Of a stretch of DNA of 64,000 nucleotides, positions 15,201-28,900 are shown in pieces. This stretch comes from Enoplolaimus lenunculus (taxonomy: Eukaryota > Nematoda > Enoplea > Enoplida > Thoracostomopsidae). The stretch lies in assembly GCA_030248215.1 (NCBI GenBank), contig JASANG010001737.1, positions 554,501 through 618,500 on the forward strand, in the 5' to 3' direction. The notes below the pieces were generated by a model. That model did no database searches. It had not been told where the DNA came from and saw only the letters and a list, made by a program, of their open reading frames with translations. Both the position numbers and the translations under genes were made by a program. Numbering within the stretch: the first letter of the stretch is position 1; the number at the start of each line of letters is the position of its first letter.

Positions 15201-18200
15201 TGTCGAAATATCTTCTTGTGACGTCATTACCAATTTGTGGTGCACTGAAAGTACGCTTACACACAGGAGGCAGCTGGTGCAGACAGTGGTCAGTATGATT
15301 ACCAGCCTCCTGTGTGTAAACGTAAGTAAAATAACCAGTGTCACAACCAGAAATTGTTAATACACATCACAAGACGATATTTCGACGGACAAGAAATTTT
15401 ATTTCGAACACAGAATTTATTTATGTTGTCGAAATATCTTCTTGTGACGTCTATTACCAATTTGTGGTGGCGAGACTGATTATAGTCACGCTTACACACA
15501 GGAGGCAGCTGGTGCAGACAGTGGTCAGTATGATTACCAGCCTCCTGTGTGTAAACGTAAGTAACCAGCTTCGCAACCAGAAACTGTTTAGACATCAAAA
15601 GAAGACATTTCGACGAACAAGAAAAATTTTGTCTAAAATAAAATTGATGTTATGCTGTCGAACTATTTTCGAATTTACGTAGGCTAAGAAGTCCGTTGGT
15701 CAGCTAACCTGTTCGTACATGTGGAAGTGTTTATAGGGTTTGTAGACACTACAGCAACATGTGCCCCCGCTGACGTTCTGAACTTGAACAAAACGGCTGG
15801 TGGCAGCCTGCCCCCCTCGCCGACCTCCTGAAGTTTAGCCAATCGGCTACACACAAAAAAGAATTTGTGAATTTATTCCGAAAAGTATTTGCTGTGGCAA
15901 ATCTGAAATTTTTTTATGATATTTTAAAGACAATTTTTCTAAAAATAACTGGAAAACGTTTATTTTCTAAATTTATTTCAAAGCTTTTTTGAAAACTTTT
16001 CTGTTATAAAACAGAAATACTTTTCACGTGCACCTTGCTAATTATAATTCTTAAATGTAAGAAATTTTTTGTTAAATATCAGAAATACTATTTTGAGTGT
16101 CCTGGCTGTGTATCGTTTCATTTTGTAACCACAAATATTAAGCGAAGTTAACAAATTTTTTTAAATTTGAGCAGTTGATTTCGTTCAAGATGTCAAACTT
16201 GTAGTGAATTTTAGCAATTTGCCCGCAACCACCAGCTTTAAACAACTCGAGCAAACAAGTCAACAAGCCAGGAGCACCAGTGATCGAAGGAGTTAATTTT
16301 GTTTACGTTTGTGACGAAAGATATCATATGCTTGGCAACGCCACTCTCGAGTGTGTAATCACTGGACAGTACGATAAACCGCCGCCAACTTGTGAAAGTT
16401 AGTACCCAAACACAGGGACGTTGATTAAGCCTATGTGGGGGCTTAAATGGGTTTTAATCCAAATCGTTGCTACGCATAAGGCATCAAAACCAAAAATCTT
16501 TTCGGTCTCGAATCAGAAAACAAATTTGAATTTTTGTGACAAAAATTTTGGCAAAGTTCGAACCATCAGACAATGTATGCTTAAAGAAACACTGACTTAA
16601 GTTAAAGTAACAAGCGTTTACTTAAAATGAGAATTTGGGTGAAAGTTAAATTGAAATCTTGGTTGGGATACTTTGCTCCAGTCAGCGTTTCAGTTACGTC
16701 ACGCATTTATCAGTTAACTGCGCTGCAGAACCTATTTCGTGCCCACACGCAAGTAGTCAACCTTGTTGTTGGATCCGCTTGCGTCCGCCTATAGGCAGAT
16801 GAGCAAATGAATGACAAGCATAAAAGCCAGGATTGTTGGCCGGAAAAAATTACTGGAACAAGAACGGTTATTTTTCATTTTTATCCATTTTTTCCGATGG
16901 GTGTGGAAAACAATGGAAAAAATGGAAAAATATTAAACGATTTTTAAATATAGTTTGCAACTGAATATGATACAAAATAACGTTTTTATATGAAATGTAA
17001 CTAATTTTGTCAACAGTCGGGCCAAAGTTGGGTCGCTCAAACTTGAACGCTTGCAATGATCAGGGGATTTCATTAGAAGCTCAAATACTTATACAAAAAG
17101 TTTTAAAATGCAAGCATTGTCGGGCAAACGCCGGCTAGGGAGCGATGGGATAACCGATCACTCAGACAAAGAATGAATTTTTTCTCATTTTTTCCATTTT
17201 TTCCGGAACAAAATGCAAAAAAATTCACTTTTCCCGGCCACAATTTTTTCCCGAAAAAACCCTGATAAAAGCACTTGTTTATGAATTTTGGTTGTTTGTA
17301 ATTAGTATGAGCGAACATTTTAGTTATTTGTCCTGCTCCGGTTCCAATCGCTAACGCAACATTCACAACAAGCAGTACTCCAGTATACGACGGACAAACT
17401 ATCCAGTACAGTTGTGATACGAACTATTGGTTACAAGGCAACGCTACATTGACCTGTCAACATGATGGAACCTATGATTTTAGTGAACCTGATTGTAAAA
17501 GTGAGTAATAACCGCGTATGCTGAAATAGTTTAGGGAGCTTTAACGCCATGCTCACATGAATGGTTTCTATCTCGTTTGAAATTTAATTTCATGCTGCAC
17601 ACAAAAAAGTATTTGTGAATTTATTCAGAAAAGTATTTTCTGTGGCAAATCTGAAAAATTTTTTTCTGATATTTAAAACAATTTTTCTAAAAATAACTGG
17701 AAAACGTTTATTTTGTGAATTTATTTCAAAGCTTTTTTGAAAACTTTTCTGTTATAACAGAAATACTTTTCAAGTGCACCTTGCTAATTATAATTCTTAA
17801 ATGTAAGAAATTTTTTGTTAAATATCAGAAATATTATTTTGAGTGTATAATTCGAACATCGGACTTTCGGGCAAATGGCGTTATCCATCACCCCTCAGCT
17901 CTTTTTTAATTATTGAATCTTTGATATTTTAAAATTGATGAAGAAAAGCTTGATGATGTATTTCAACTCTACTGCCATCATAGTATAGTTATGTCGTAGC
18001 ACACGGCGTAATTCAGCGCAATTCCGATTTGGGCAAGGGCGGTATTTACGACTTGGGCTGCGACATATATAGTTTCAAAAATTTTTCTTTTTTTTGTTCA
18101 TTTATTCTTGTAGCCAGCCCAACTTGATGGAGAGGTCAAAAATTTGCTACAGGGCAGACGGGCATTTTGCACAAATTTCAAGCAGAACCAAACCGTTTTC

Positions 18201-19906
18201 ACGGAGCAAAATATTTCTGGTACGAGCAGAATTCGTCCTGTTCACCAATTTGGCTACGGACATCGAGTTCGACCATCACTACGTTATGCCTTTTCATTGT
18301 ATTTCAGGAATATGTTACCCGGATTCAATCAACTATGGTTCACGCAACGATTCTACTACACCAGTTATCGAAGGATCTACCGTAACCTACAGTTGCGTTG
18401 ATCCGTCGACCAGGGCGATTCTTGGCGAAGCCGTTCTTCTGTGCTTAGATTCAGGGCTGTTCGATTATCCGACACCGTCTTGTGAATGTATGTGTGAGAC
18501 TTTGATTGAAAAATTGCACTGCAATCGACCAGGGTTGACGTTTGAAATCCGTTCAAAGTGTAGCTAAGTAATTTTGCACAATTGTCGTTGTGTCTTCACA
18601 AGTGCGTGCAATGTTTGTATTAAGCATTCGGTTTTGACGTTGATAAATTCGAAACAGACCAGAGTCGTTGGGAGACAGGGCCATCGGATCATTGCGCCCA
18701 GTATGGGTGTTTTTGAAATAACAAAATTATGTTAGTTGCGGCAACTTGACCTATGTATCTTTCGATATTTGCTGATCTAATTGAGGTGGTCGTCAACTTT
18801 TTGGCTACGCTCATGTTTCAGAACAGTCAATTACTCGTGCATGTCGAGTTCATATTAAACTTATATAATTTGCAGTATTTTGTAATGATCCAACGCCGGT
18901 TGGAAATGCTACGGTTACTGTAAGTGGCTCGCCGATATTTGCTGGTGTCAACGCAACGTACGAATGTATGCCAGGATATTATTTAATTGGACAAAATGTA
19001 CTGATATGTCAGCCAAACGCTACTTATAATTCAGTTGAACCAATCTGCTACAGTGAGTGTAACTTATATTTTGTGTTTTTTAGTAACCAGCTATTTGGGC
19101 CAATAGCCAGAGGTGGGTCAGAAAGCGTGTCCATAGGTCGAGGTGTTGAGCCACGCAGGCACAGGCATCTCCGGAAAACTTTAAAACTTTCCTAGAAATG
19201 TTTCAGTTACGGGCCCATGTAAACATCAGGGGTGGAATGTTTTTCTATGGAACTAGAATACAGTAAGCTTAAGGTTTAGATTAATTTTCTTGCCTGGATT
19301 AAGCTTAGGCAGTTGCTTAAGTTTAGGAATATGCTCACTGTTACGCTTAGACTTAGGCTTTAGGCTTTAGGCTTAGGAATATGCTTATAATACTGTTCCG
19401 CTCCTGTTGTTTACTTTGGTCCAGTTCCGGATGTAAGTTTTGTCACATTGGTTGCGCAATTTGTTTCACGACAAATTCAAATCTGTGGTATTTTTATTAG
19501 CAAGAATATTTAATTACCTCGTTGTACTGAAAATGTATTCCTCTTGATTCATTGTTGCAAAATGCACAAGGAATACAATAAATTGTACGGCATCACAAGA
19601 GTTTAAACAATAAGTTTTAACGACCCATGTAAAGATCACTGGCGGAACGTTTTTCTACAGGACTGCAATAGAGTAAACTTAAGCGTTAATTATTTGTTTA
19701 CGCTTAGGCTATGAAATATGGCTTATACTACTGCTACGGCTCTGTTCTATACATTAACTCAAAGCCTGTAGCTGGCCAACTGGTCGTTGCAACGATTTTG
19801 AAACTAATTTATACATCGAATTTACACACGTCTGTATATTTTGCAAATGTTCCGCTTAATATTTTGTATTTGGCCACATTTTGGCAAAATGCCAGATTTG
19901 ATTAGC

Positions 19907-19945
<39 letters not shown>

Positions 19946-22900
19946 ATAAGAGTCCAAAATTTCAGAAATTTGCCCGCATTCTTTACCGATTAATAACGGA
20001 TCGTACACTGTTACCAGTTCCCCGATATATGAAAACCAGCAAGTTACGTATTCATGCGATGCAAACTATTGGATGATTGGTGCATCTACGCTGATTTGTT
20101 CGTCCGACGGCAGTTATCATACTGCTAAACCTGTGTGCAAACGTAAGTTTAAAATTTTGTCAAGATATCTGATACGAAAAATATACTCAATATAATTAGG
20201 TAAAGCTGAAATGCCCAGCATACGTATTTTTGGCAACGTTTCAGCATTACTTTGTTTGCAATATTTTCTTGGAACAGAAACGTGACTGTTGTGTGAAAAG
20301 GAAATTTTAATGCAGATTGTTGTGTGGTCGCTAACTTTTGCGCATTGTGCAAGTCCGGCTGACTAGTTGGTTTAATTTTATTTAACAGAGGTTTGAAAAA
20401 GTAACAGCTGAGGCTGACCAAGGGTTGCGCTCTACTTTATTGAGCCGGACACCTGTTAGTTGTTCGAAATTTAACACTAAAAATTTATATTACACACCAT
20501 AGAGATCTGACAGTCGTGTGGAAAAAATTGCGGCCCATGTATATATCAGGGAAAGATCGTTTTCCACAGGACTGCAATAGAGTAAGCTTAAGCTTTAGGC
20601 AGAGTTTTTTGCGTAGGTTTAGGCTCACGCTTAAACTTAGGAATCTGCTTGTACTACTGTTATTGTTCTGTTCTATACAGCCGGCAAAATTGCTAAGTGT
20701 TTACCTCTTTAATTGACAGTAGCGAATGTCAAAAGGGCTCAACCTTCTATGGAAAACACCTTAAAACTTGTGTGGATACACACATATATATATATGTATA
20801 TTTCTAAATATATGTGTGTAACATGATGGTTTAAAATTTTTGATTTTATTACTAGGAATGTGTTATCCACCAGATATCGATTATGGATATCGTATCCATT
20901 CATCAACTCCAGTGATTGAAAACTCAACTGTAACTTTTTACTGTAACGATACGACAGTTCGAGCGTTAAACGGCGAAATGATGCTTGTCTGTCTACCGTC
21001 CGGACAATTTGATCGCGATATTCCGTCATGTGAATGTAGGCAAATTGTAGTATAACTGTTTGCGACAATACTGTTGTCTTTCATGTTGGTTAATGGCGAA
21101 GAATTATTTGATTAGGACTGTGTGTATCACAGCCCGCGTTAAGATAGTCGGCCCCCAGACAGGTCTGAGACGGGAGTTGTCAATTTAACACGAACACCGA
21201 ATATAAATGATGCAAAAAATTTTCAAAATCCGACCACTTTTGACGCAAACGCTCGCAGGGAGATGACGTAAAACGATGACGGACGGCGTTGGACGGGCGA
21301 CGGATGGTGGCGAACGGCGCCGTACGACAAGCATAGCCCCAAACCCATGTCGTAGACGACGTAAGTTTCCACGTTCATGTAAAAATTGTTTTCAGTATTC
21401 TGCACTGAGCCAGTTCAAGTTGGAAACGCAACTGTGGTCGTTGACAGCCGTCCAATATTTGCTGGAGTTAACGCTACTTATCAATGCGTTGAAGGGTATC
21501 ATTTGATTGGTCAAGACGTATTAACGTGTCAACCAAACGCGAAATATAACTCGAACGAACCGTCTTGTTATAGTAAGTGCTACTTCCTACTCCATTCAGG
21601 CGGGTGATGGCACATTTATGAGTAGTTTTTAGGAATAGGCTTATCCATACGCTTATGCTTAAGCTTAGGCTTAGGAATATGCTTATACTACTGTTCCGAG
21701 CCTTAAAGTCGCTGAAGAGTTGTTTCAAAATTTGCGCTCGTCCTGTTTGACATAAGTTTTGCGTCCGTAAATTCTGCGAATCACACTGAACACGAAACAG
21801 TAGGAAATAATGTTACTGGTAGCATAAGCTCCGTGAGGCACTTCATAATTAAAGCCCTTGTCTTGCAATAAATCGGCTATTCTGAGCACGTCAAATAATT
21901 TTTGTTTTACAAATTGATATACTGCATCATACGGCTGATGGACGTGCGTTGGGTACTATGCCACGGTTGGTGACGGGTGACCCACGGTGCCGAGAGTGAC
22001 GTCATCAAAAGTACCACAATTATATCTGTTGGCGGAGCAATGAGGTCGCCAGCATTTAGTTAGTCCTACTTGCCATGGGAAAGTATCAATTATGCTGGAA
22101 GTAGAAGCTCATTCGCTCAAACTTTCAATTTATCTGCTCAGAATCGAATTGTTCGTTATGTTACATACATTATATTATATGTCAATGGAAGCTATAAAAA
22201 TTATAAAGCCCTATTCATACGTGCAAGTTTTTGCAGCAAAAACTTACACGTGCAAATTGCAGGCGCAAGTTTGGTCACAAAGCAGTTTTGAAGTTCTTGC
22301 AGCTGCAAATTATTCACTGAAATTCAAGCTATTTAATTAAATGCGCTCCTGTGAATGCAGTTGCAAGTCGCATGAATTTCGTGCACCTGCATTTGATTGG
22401 TCAATCGGAATGTTCCTTTGAAAATGCTTACAACTGCAAGTATTTCGTGCAAGTTGCAACTGCGAGTTCTCGCTGTAAAAACTTGTACGTGTAAATGGGG
22501 CTTAAAACTGAGCGAAACATACAAATTTCTTTCAAGTCTTGTTAATTTTTAGAAATTTGTCCTACTCCAGTAAACGTCGGAAACGCTAGCTATGTATCTA
22601 CAAGTACCCCAGTATATGACGGAGAGAAAGTGACGTATACCTGTGATTTAAACTATTGGATGCTTGGTGAAGCAATGTTAACGTGCCAATCAGATGGCAC
22701 ATACACAACAAAAGAGCCCGTTTGCCGAAGTGAGTATTGGCTTTAACGGTTTGCAATATGCAGCTTATAATATTGCAAAACGAGACAAGCTCTTGCATCC
22801 TAAGCCTTAGCCTTTTGTTGAGTATATACTTAACCCTTTCTCGCATGAATATTTTCTATTTTCCATGAGACATACTTTTATGCTAGGATTCGAACTCCAG

Positions 22901-25900
22901 TGACTGGAGTGGGAGGCGTATACCATCACCACTCAGCTATCGGAGCTTGACGCTCGAGCCCGAGGGTGCTCTCACGTCTTGTGGTGATTTAGTACTATGT
23001 ATACATGTTGCAATTGTTAAACACGGCACGATATATACTATTTAACGTATATACACTGCGTTGAGTTGCCTATAGGCAACTCAATGTGTGAAGGGGTTAA
23101 GCCTAAGCTTAAAGCCTTAACTTTTAATGTGGAGGAAAGTGTACATGTGCTGAAAATGAAACATTCGAAGCTAGGCACTTGTTCTCTTGTTGCAAACTAC
23201 GACAATTCGTAACCCGACAACTTGGGGCCTCGCTGCATAGAAGATTCAATTTAAGCCGAAGCATAAGACTAAGCTTATGCCTAAGGGTCCAACCCTATCC
23301 TGTTCACGCACTGTGTTATTAGCCTCTTCTTAATCAGGGTAGTCTTCAGACACGATAAGTTCGCAGTGTACACTGCTTGAGTATATGAATTGAAAATGAT
23401 TATACTGTTCCTTGTACTAACATTGGAATTTATGTATTTTTACAGGAATATGCTATCCTGAAGAAATTGATTTTGGGTTTCACAACGACTCGACAGCTCC
23501 AGTGATTGACGGAGCAACTGTGCCGTACCGATGTGATGATCCAACCACACGAGCGGTTCAAGGAGCCGATATTTTGACGTGTACGCCTACGGGATCTTTC
23601 GATCATTCAACGCCGTCTTGTGAATGTAAGGATTGAGTTTAATCAACGGATTTTAATAGTTTCAATGATGTGGTATTAATTGCAAGCAGTTTTTACTGCA
23701 AATAAAATTGCACATTAGCTTAATGCAGATTGCAAAATTGTTGCAGTAATGTTTTCGCTGCACTGTTGTGTAAAACTGAAACTATCTTAGTAATGGAGGA
23801 AAAATTTGAGCGTTGCTTAAGGCCGTATATGGTGTACCATCTGCGCTAGCTGTTTAGACAGAAGCCGTTGTTACCTGCGTACAGGACCGTAGCCAGCTGA
23901 CCGTGCTAGGGGGTTGAAAATTTTTCAGCAGGAGCATACGAAGGAGGATATGGTTGTCTTACAAGCAAGGTTGAAACTTTTCTAGGTGGGCCAAAACGTT
24001 TCCAGTGGCAGCTGATTCCGGTACCTTTTGGCTGCGGACCTGCCTGTGTACCACTTCAGGTCCTTTTGATCACCCAACACCGCTGTGTGAATGCAAGCGT
24101 TGAGTTGAACGGGTGGGCACAGAAAAGTTAAGGGCACGTAAGATAGATAGATAGAATACGATAAGATGACATATATATAAAGTGTGCAGACTGTAAAAGG
24201 CCTATTACACCGTCATCTCTTGTTCAATCTCCTACTGCAGAGCAGACCTAAAGTTCTTGTTTAGATTCTACTAAGCGAATTGAAACAATAAATCATAATA
24301 AACCAAGTTGAGTAAAGTTACCCCTGAAACTCTCGTGCATTTGAAATTTGATAAGCAATCGTGAAAAGATTTATGCATTCGTAGAAGATTTTTTCATCAT
24401 TCGGCTATGAAATGAGACTTCCGAATGCAGTATAGATGTTGTAAGCCAATCTGCCGTTCAGGTCAATTACCAATTGGCCTTGGCCAATTACCAGTTGGCC
24501 TAGGCCAATCTAGTATTCTAAGCAAATAGAAGATTGGCCTAGGCCAAATAGCGATTGCAAAATGTAGCAAAACAACAAAGATGTGAAACCAACGCTGATC
24601 GGTATAACGGTACTGAGCCTGTCCAAACAATCATATCTGATTAGTCTATAAGTTCAATAGCAGTTTAGCTTTAGGCGAAACTGCTGTTGCGCAAAATAGC
24701 AGATCGGCCTAGACAATTTAGTATCCGTCGCTGTCCATCATCGTGCGGTATGGTACGCGAATTTCTCATGTACGATACCCGTATGGTGACGTACGGTGAC
24801 GGACAGCGCCGCACGGATGACGGGCGGTGACGGACGGGACGGGTGACGGACTTGACAGAACAGCATTAAGAAAATTAAAACGTATACCGCAACCCTAAAA
24901 GATATGCTTTTTTCAGTATTCTGCAATAATCCTGCTGAAGTTGGTAACGCCACACACGTTGTAAGCAGTTACCCAATATTCAAAGGGGTTACAGTGACTT
25001 ATCAGTGTGTGACAGGATATCATATGGTTGGCGAGAGCATGCTGACGTGTCAATCGAACGCTACGTATGATTACCCAGTGCCATCTTGTTATAGTAAATT
25101 AGGCTAATGTTAACTGTACGGGCCAGCCTCCTAAGATTAGCGAAACCCTAAGCCTAAGCCTAAGCGTAAACTTAAACCTAACCCTAAACGTAAGCCTTAA
25201 ATTCTAGTTTCTAAGTCCTTCAACCCCCATCTCTCTCTCAGTTGGTAGGCCCTTATTTTTGACATGGGTCGCTAATAGAATTCGAATTTATAATATTTTG
25301 CTATTTTTTGAAAAGACTACGGTGCGGCGTTGAATTTGTCTACAACCCAATATTCAGTTTGGATATTTTCAATTTCGAATTTAAGTTAAATCTTAGACAT
25401 TGATTTTTGAGAATTATTATTCAACCGAACTTTGAAAATTTATGCTCGAATCGAGGCGAGAATTTTATATATCGCGAGATGTCTACAAACCTTTATCCTT
25501 GAAACCCGTGTTTTAAATTAACTTTTGTCAACTTTGCCACATAGTTAAAATAGTTAGGCTTAGGCTTAGAAAAAAGCCTGAGAATGGGTTTAAAATTAAG
25601 CTTAGACTTATAGACATAAGTAAATCTTGTCTTCAGCCAAATCCTAAGCCTAAGTCTAAATATAGGAAGAGTGAAAAAGCAACGTAAAACACCATTAATT
25701 ATTGTTATTTGACGCGAGTCTACCAAATGGAGTTAATGATACCTGCTCGTTACTTTGAATAAAATTTTGCTATAAGAGATGCGATATTACTTTTAGTATA
25801 AGCAGTTCTGTAAAAATCTCCGTTAGTTATGTTAAACACCGGGGCCCATGTAGGGGCGGAACGTTTTTATGTGGGACTTCAATAGAGTAAACGTAAGCTT

Positions 25901-28900
25901 TAGACTAATTTTTTTACTTCGCTTAGGCTTAGGCTTAGGCTTAGGCTTAGGAGTATGCTCATTCGTACGCTTAGTCTTAGGCTTAGGCTTAGGCTTAGAA
26001 ATATGATTATAATACTGTCCCGCCCTGTTCTTCACATAGGCCAACACCGGTGTCACGTGAAAAAATAACTCAAGTTAACTCCACCAATCGCTTTTACCAA
26101 GAGTGGATGATTACTCTTCTAAACAAGTGTGTACAGCTGAGTACATTTTGTGTACACAAGAATGTGCCCAGCGCAATTTACGATTTAAGCCTACCATTTC
26201 CTTATATATTGAGGGGGTAGAAATTTGCGCACACAGAGAAAGTACGTAGTATGCTAATGAAAAAAGTATCCCAATTCTATTCTTGAATAAGTTAGTTTTT
26301 ATCTTCATATGCCTCAAGTGTACCATGTGATATAGACCACCATCCGTTTCGCAAAGTAACAGAGAACAGAGCAAAAATAGAACGCGTGCTGTGGTACGTT
26401 TTGTATCATACAGAACTCCGGTAGTTGCACACTCTTGCCTAAAGAGATTGATCATCCACTCTTGATTATACAATTTCACCAATTTTCACCGTAACCACTA
26501 CCTGATTGTCTTAAAAATGTACTTTTTTAGTAATTTGTCCCGAAGCAACTGTCATTGACAACGCTAATCAAGTAGTGGTCACAGGCGCTCCTGTTTACGA
26601 CGGCCGACAGGTTAAATATACATGCGACACGGATTATTTTATGCTCGGAGTCGCTGCGTTAACTTGCAACTCTGAAGGATTCTACGATAGCGCGGTGCCG
26701 ATATGCAAAAGTATATATACATATATATACATATATATATAATATGTTTGCATGATCGGCCCGTGTTACTTTAAGGGGCGTCCAGGTTTCTGGTGGGTCT
26801 ATAAAAGGCAGGTTTAGATTCTAGATTACATTTTTTTGTTTAGGATTAGGCTTAGGCTTAGGCTTAGGAACTCATTTTTGCAACGCTTAAGCTAAGGCTT
26901 AGGCTCTCCAGGCGTTTTAAGTATAATATAGAAAATTTGCACAAATGTTGCGTTTTTTACACTACTGAACTCTATTTTCGCTTCAGTACACCTATCCCTA
27001 AACATTAAAAATGTTCAATTTCGACGCTGTATTTGTTCGGTAAAGTATTTTATTAATTTATTTTATTGTTTATATTCTTTACAGGGATGTGTTATCCAGA
27101 TCAAACAGCGCACGGGTATCATGTAAACTCGACTGATCCTGTGATTGACGGCTCCAATGTAACGTTTTACTGCGATGACCCAACGACTCGAGCTATTCGT
27201 GGCGAATCCGTTTTGAAATGTTTACCGTCCGGTCAATTTGATCACCCAACTCCGTCTTGTGAATGTAAGTCGCTGGGGTGGGAAGGGGTTCGTTTATCTA
27301 AAGCCATTTTTGATATTTCCAGAAAGCTGAAAAGTTTTTGATATGACAATTTTATTTACCAAAATGTGCTATAAATTTTGCCACCCAAAGAGCGCAGCAA
27401 CTGATCGAGAAACGTAAACAAACAATACTAAGGCGTAATAGAATATAGGAATAAACATCGCGAGCGAAGCGAACGAGAAGCCAAATGTAATGTTGACAAT
27501 TTGTAAGGTACTAATAGCCTTACCGTTTTTTCATATTTTCCCCTATGTACAAATTTCTAGTTTCAAAAAACCGGATATGCCGACCCACCGGTCGCTGTTG
27601 CACCACTTCCAGTTCGTTATCTATTTCGTCCTGCAGTGCACCGGTGCTATCTAAATACCAGATTACTGTAATAAATAGCTTTAATCATGCTTTTACGAGA
27701 TAAAATATTGATTTAATTTAGAGGGTTCCATCGGAATTCCGATTCCGCCTAAAATTCCGACAAAATTTGACTTCCGATTCCGATTCCGGCAGACCGCTGT
27801 TCCGATGCCGGAATTCTGATTGTTCAGTTATGAGTTGTTAAGATGTTTGAACTTAGATTTTGCTTGTTTCGTTTTGTTTCGTTCATTTGCAATTGTTCAA
27901 TTGGTTGTTTCTTAGTAAATATTCCGAGTTGTTACGTGTATTCCAGTCAGCTATATAAACAATTTTTACTGAAACTGTGAACAGTTTACGGAAACAGGCA
28001 TACTGCAACAAAAGTTAAAAGTCATATACCTTTAACTTTTTCTGGTTCCGACAGAAAAATTTTAATTCCGATTCCGATTCCGCTTCCGACAAAATCTTGT
28101 TCCGATTGGAACCTTGTAATAATTTATATCAATTTCAGTATTCTGTAATTCACCAGCAACAATTGCTAACGGTTCATTGACCGTTCAAAGTACACCAATA
28201 TTTCAAGGAGTCACTGCAACGTACGAATGCGCCACTGGATATTTTCTTGTCGGTCAATCCGTGCTTACTTGTCAAGCGGATGCTGTATTTGACGTCGACG
28301 TCCCTACTTGTAAAAGTGAGTTGACCGATTTCGGGTTGTGCTATAAGCTACTGTGTCGGACGGCGCCGCGCGAGCTGACGCACGCCATTATGTGTTGCTA
28401 ACAAAAATATAAGCGAAATCTATTTGGTGGCGTAAGATAATTTTTAATAAATAAATTTTGTCGTGCCACGCACCGACGCTACGGCTTTTGTCTGATATTT
28501 GTAATCCTAAATTTAAAATTTAAAATTTCTAATTTGATAGCGTCGAAATTAACGCGTGGTTGACGATTGCTGCTTGTGTCCATCGGCAACAGGTTAACTT
28601 AATTTTTTAATTTTAGAAATTTGTCCGAATGTCACCCCAGTGGCCAACGGTAGCGTTTTTGCATCATCGAATCCTGTCTACTCGGGTCAAAATTTGACAT
28701 ACTCATGCAACGTGACACACTCGCTTGTTGGTGTCACAGTGATGACGTGTACAGATGACGGCAATTATACTGGACTCGCTCCTGTGTGTAAACGTGAGTG
28801 TTTTATCAAAAAAATTATTCATTTGAGTCATTTTTATTTTCTCTTTAGCGAGTTAATGAATGATTACACTCAAAATAATATTTCTGATATTTAAGAAAAA

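Noticed and set aside
18308-18490. Extra Cys at the end of beta-class modules (C-E-C)
   Set aside because: The last Cys codon arises from reading into the intron; after splicing, the codon is T plus TA, giving Leu.
25843-26042. Interstitial telomere from a chromosome fusion
   Set aside because: The TTAGGC blocks are short, interrupted and lie between transposon inverted ends.
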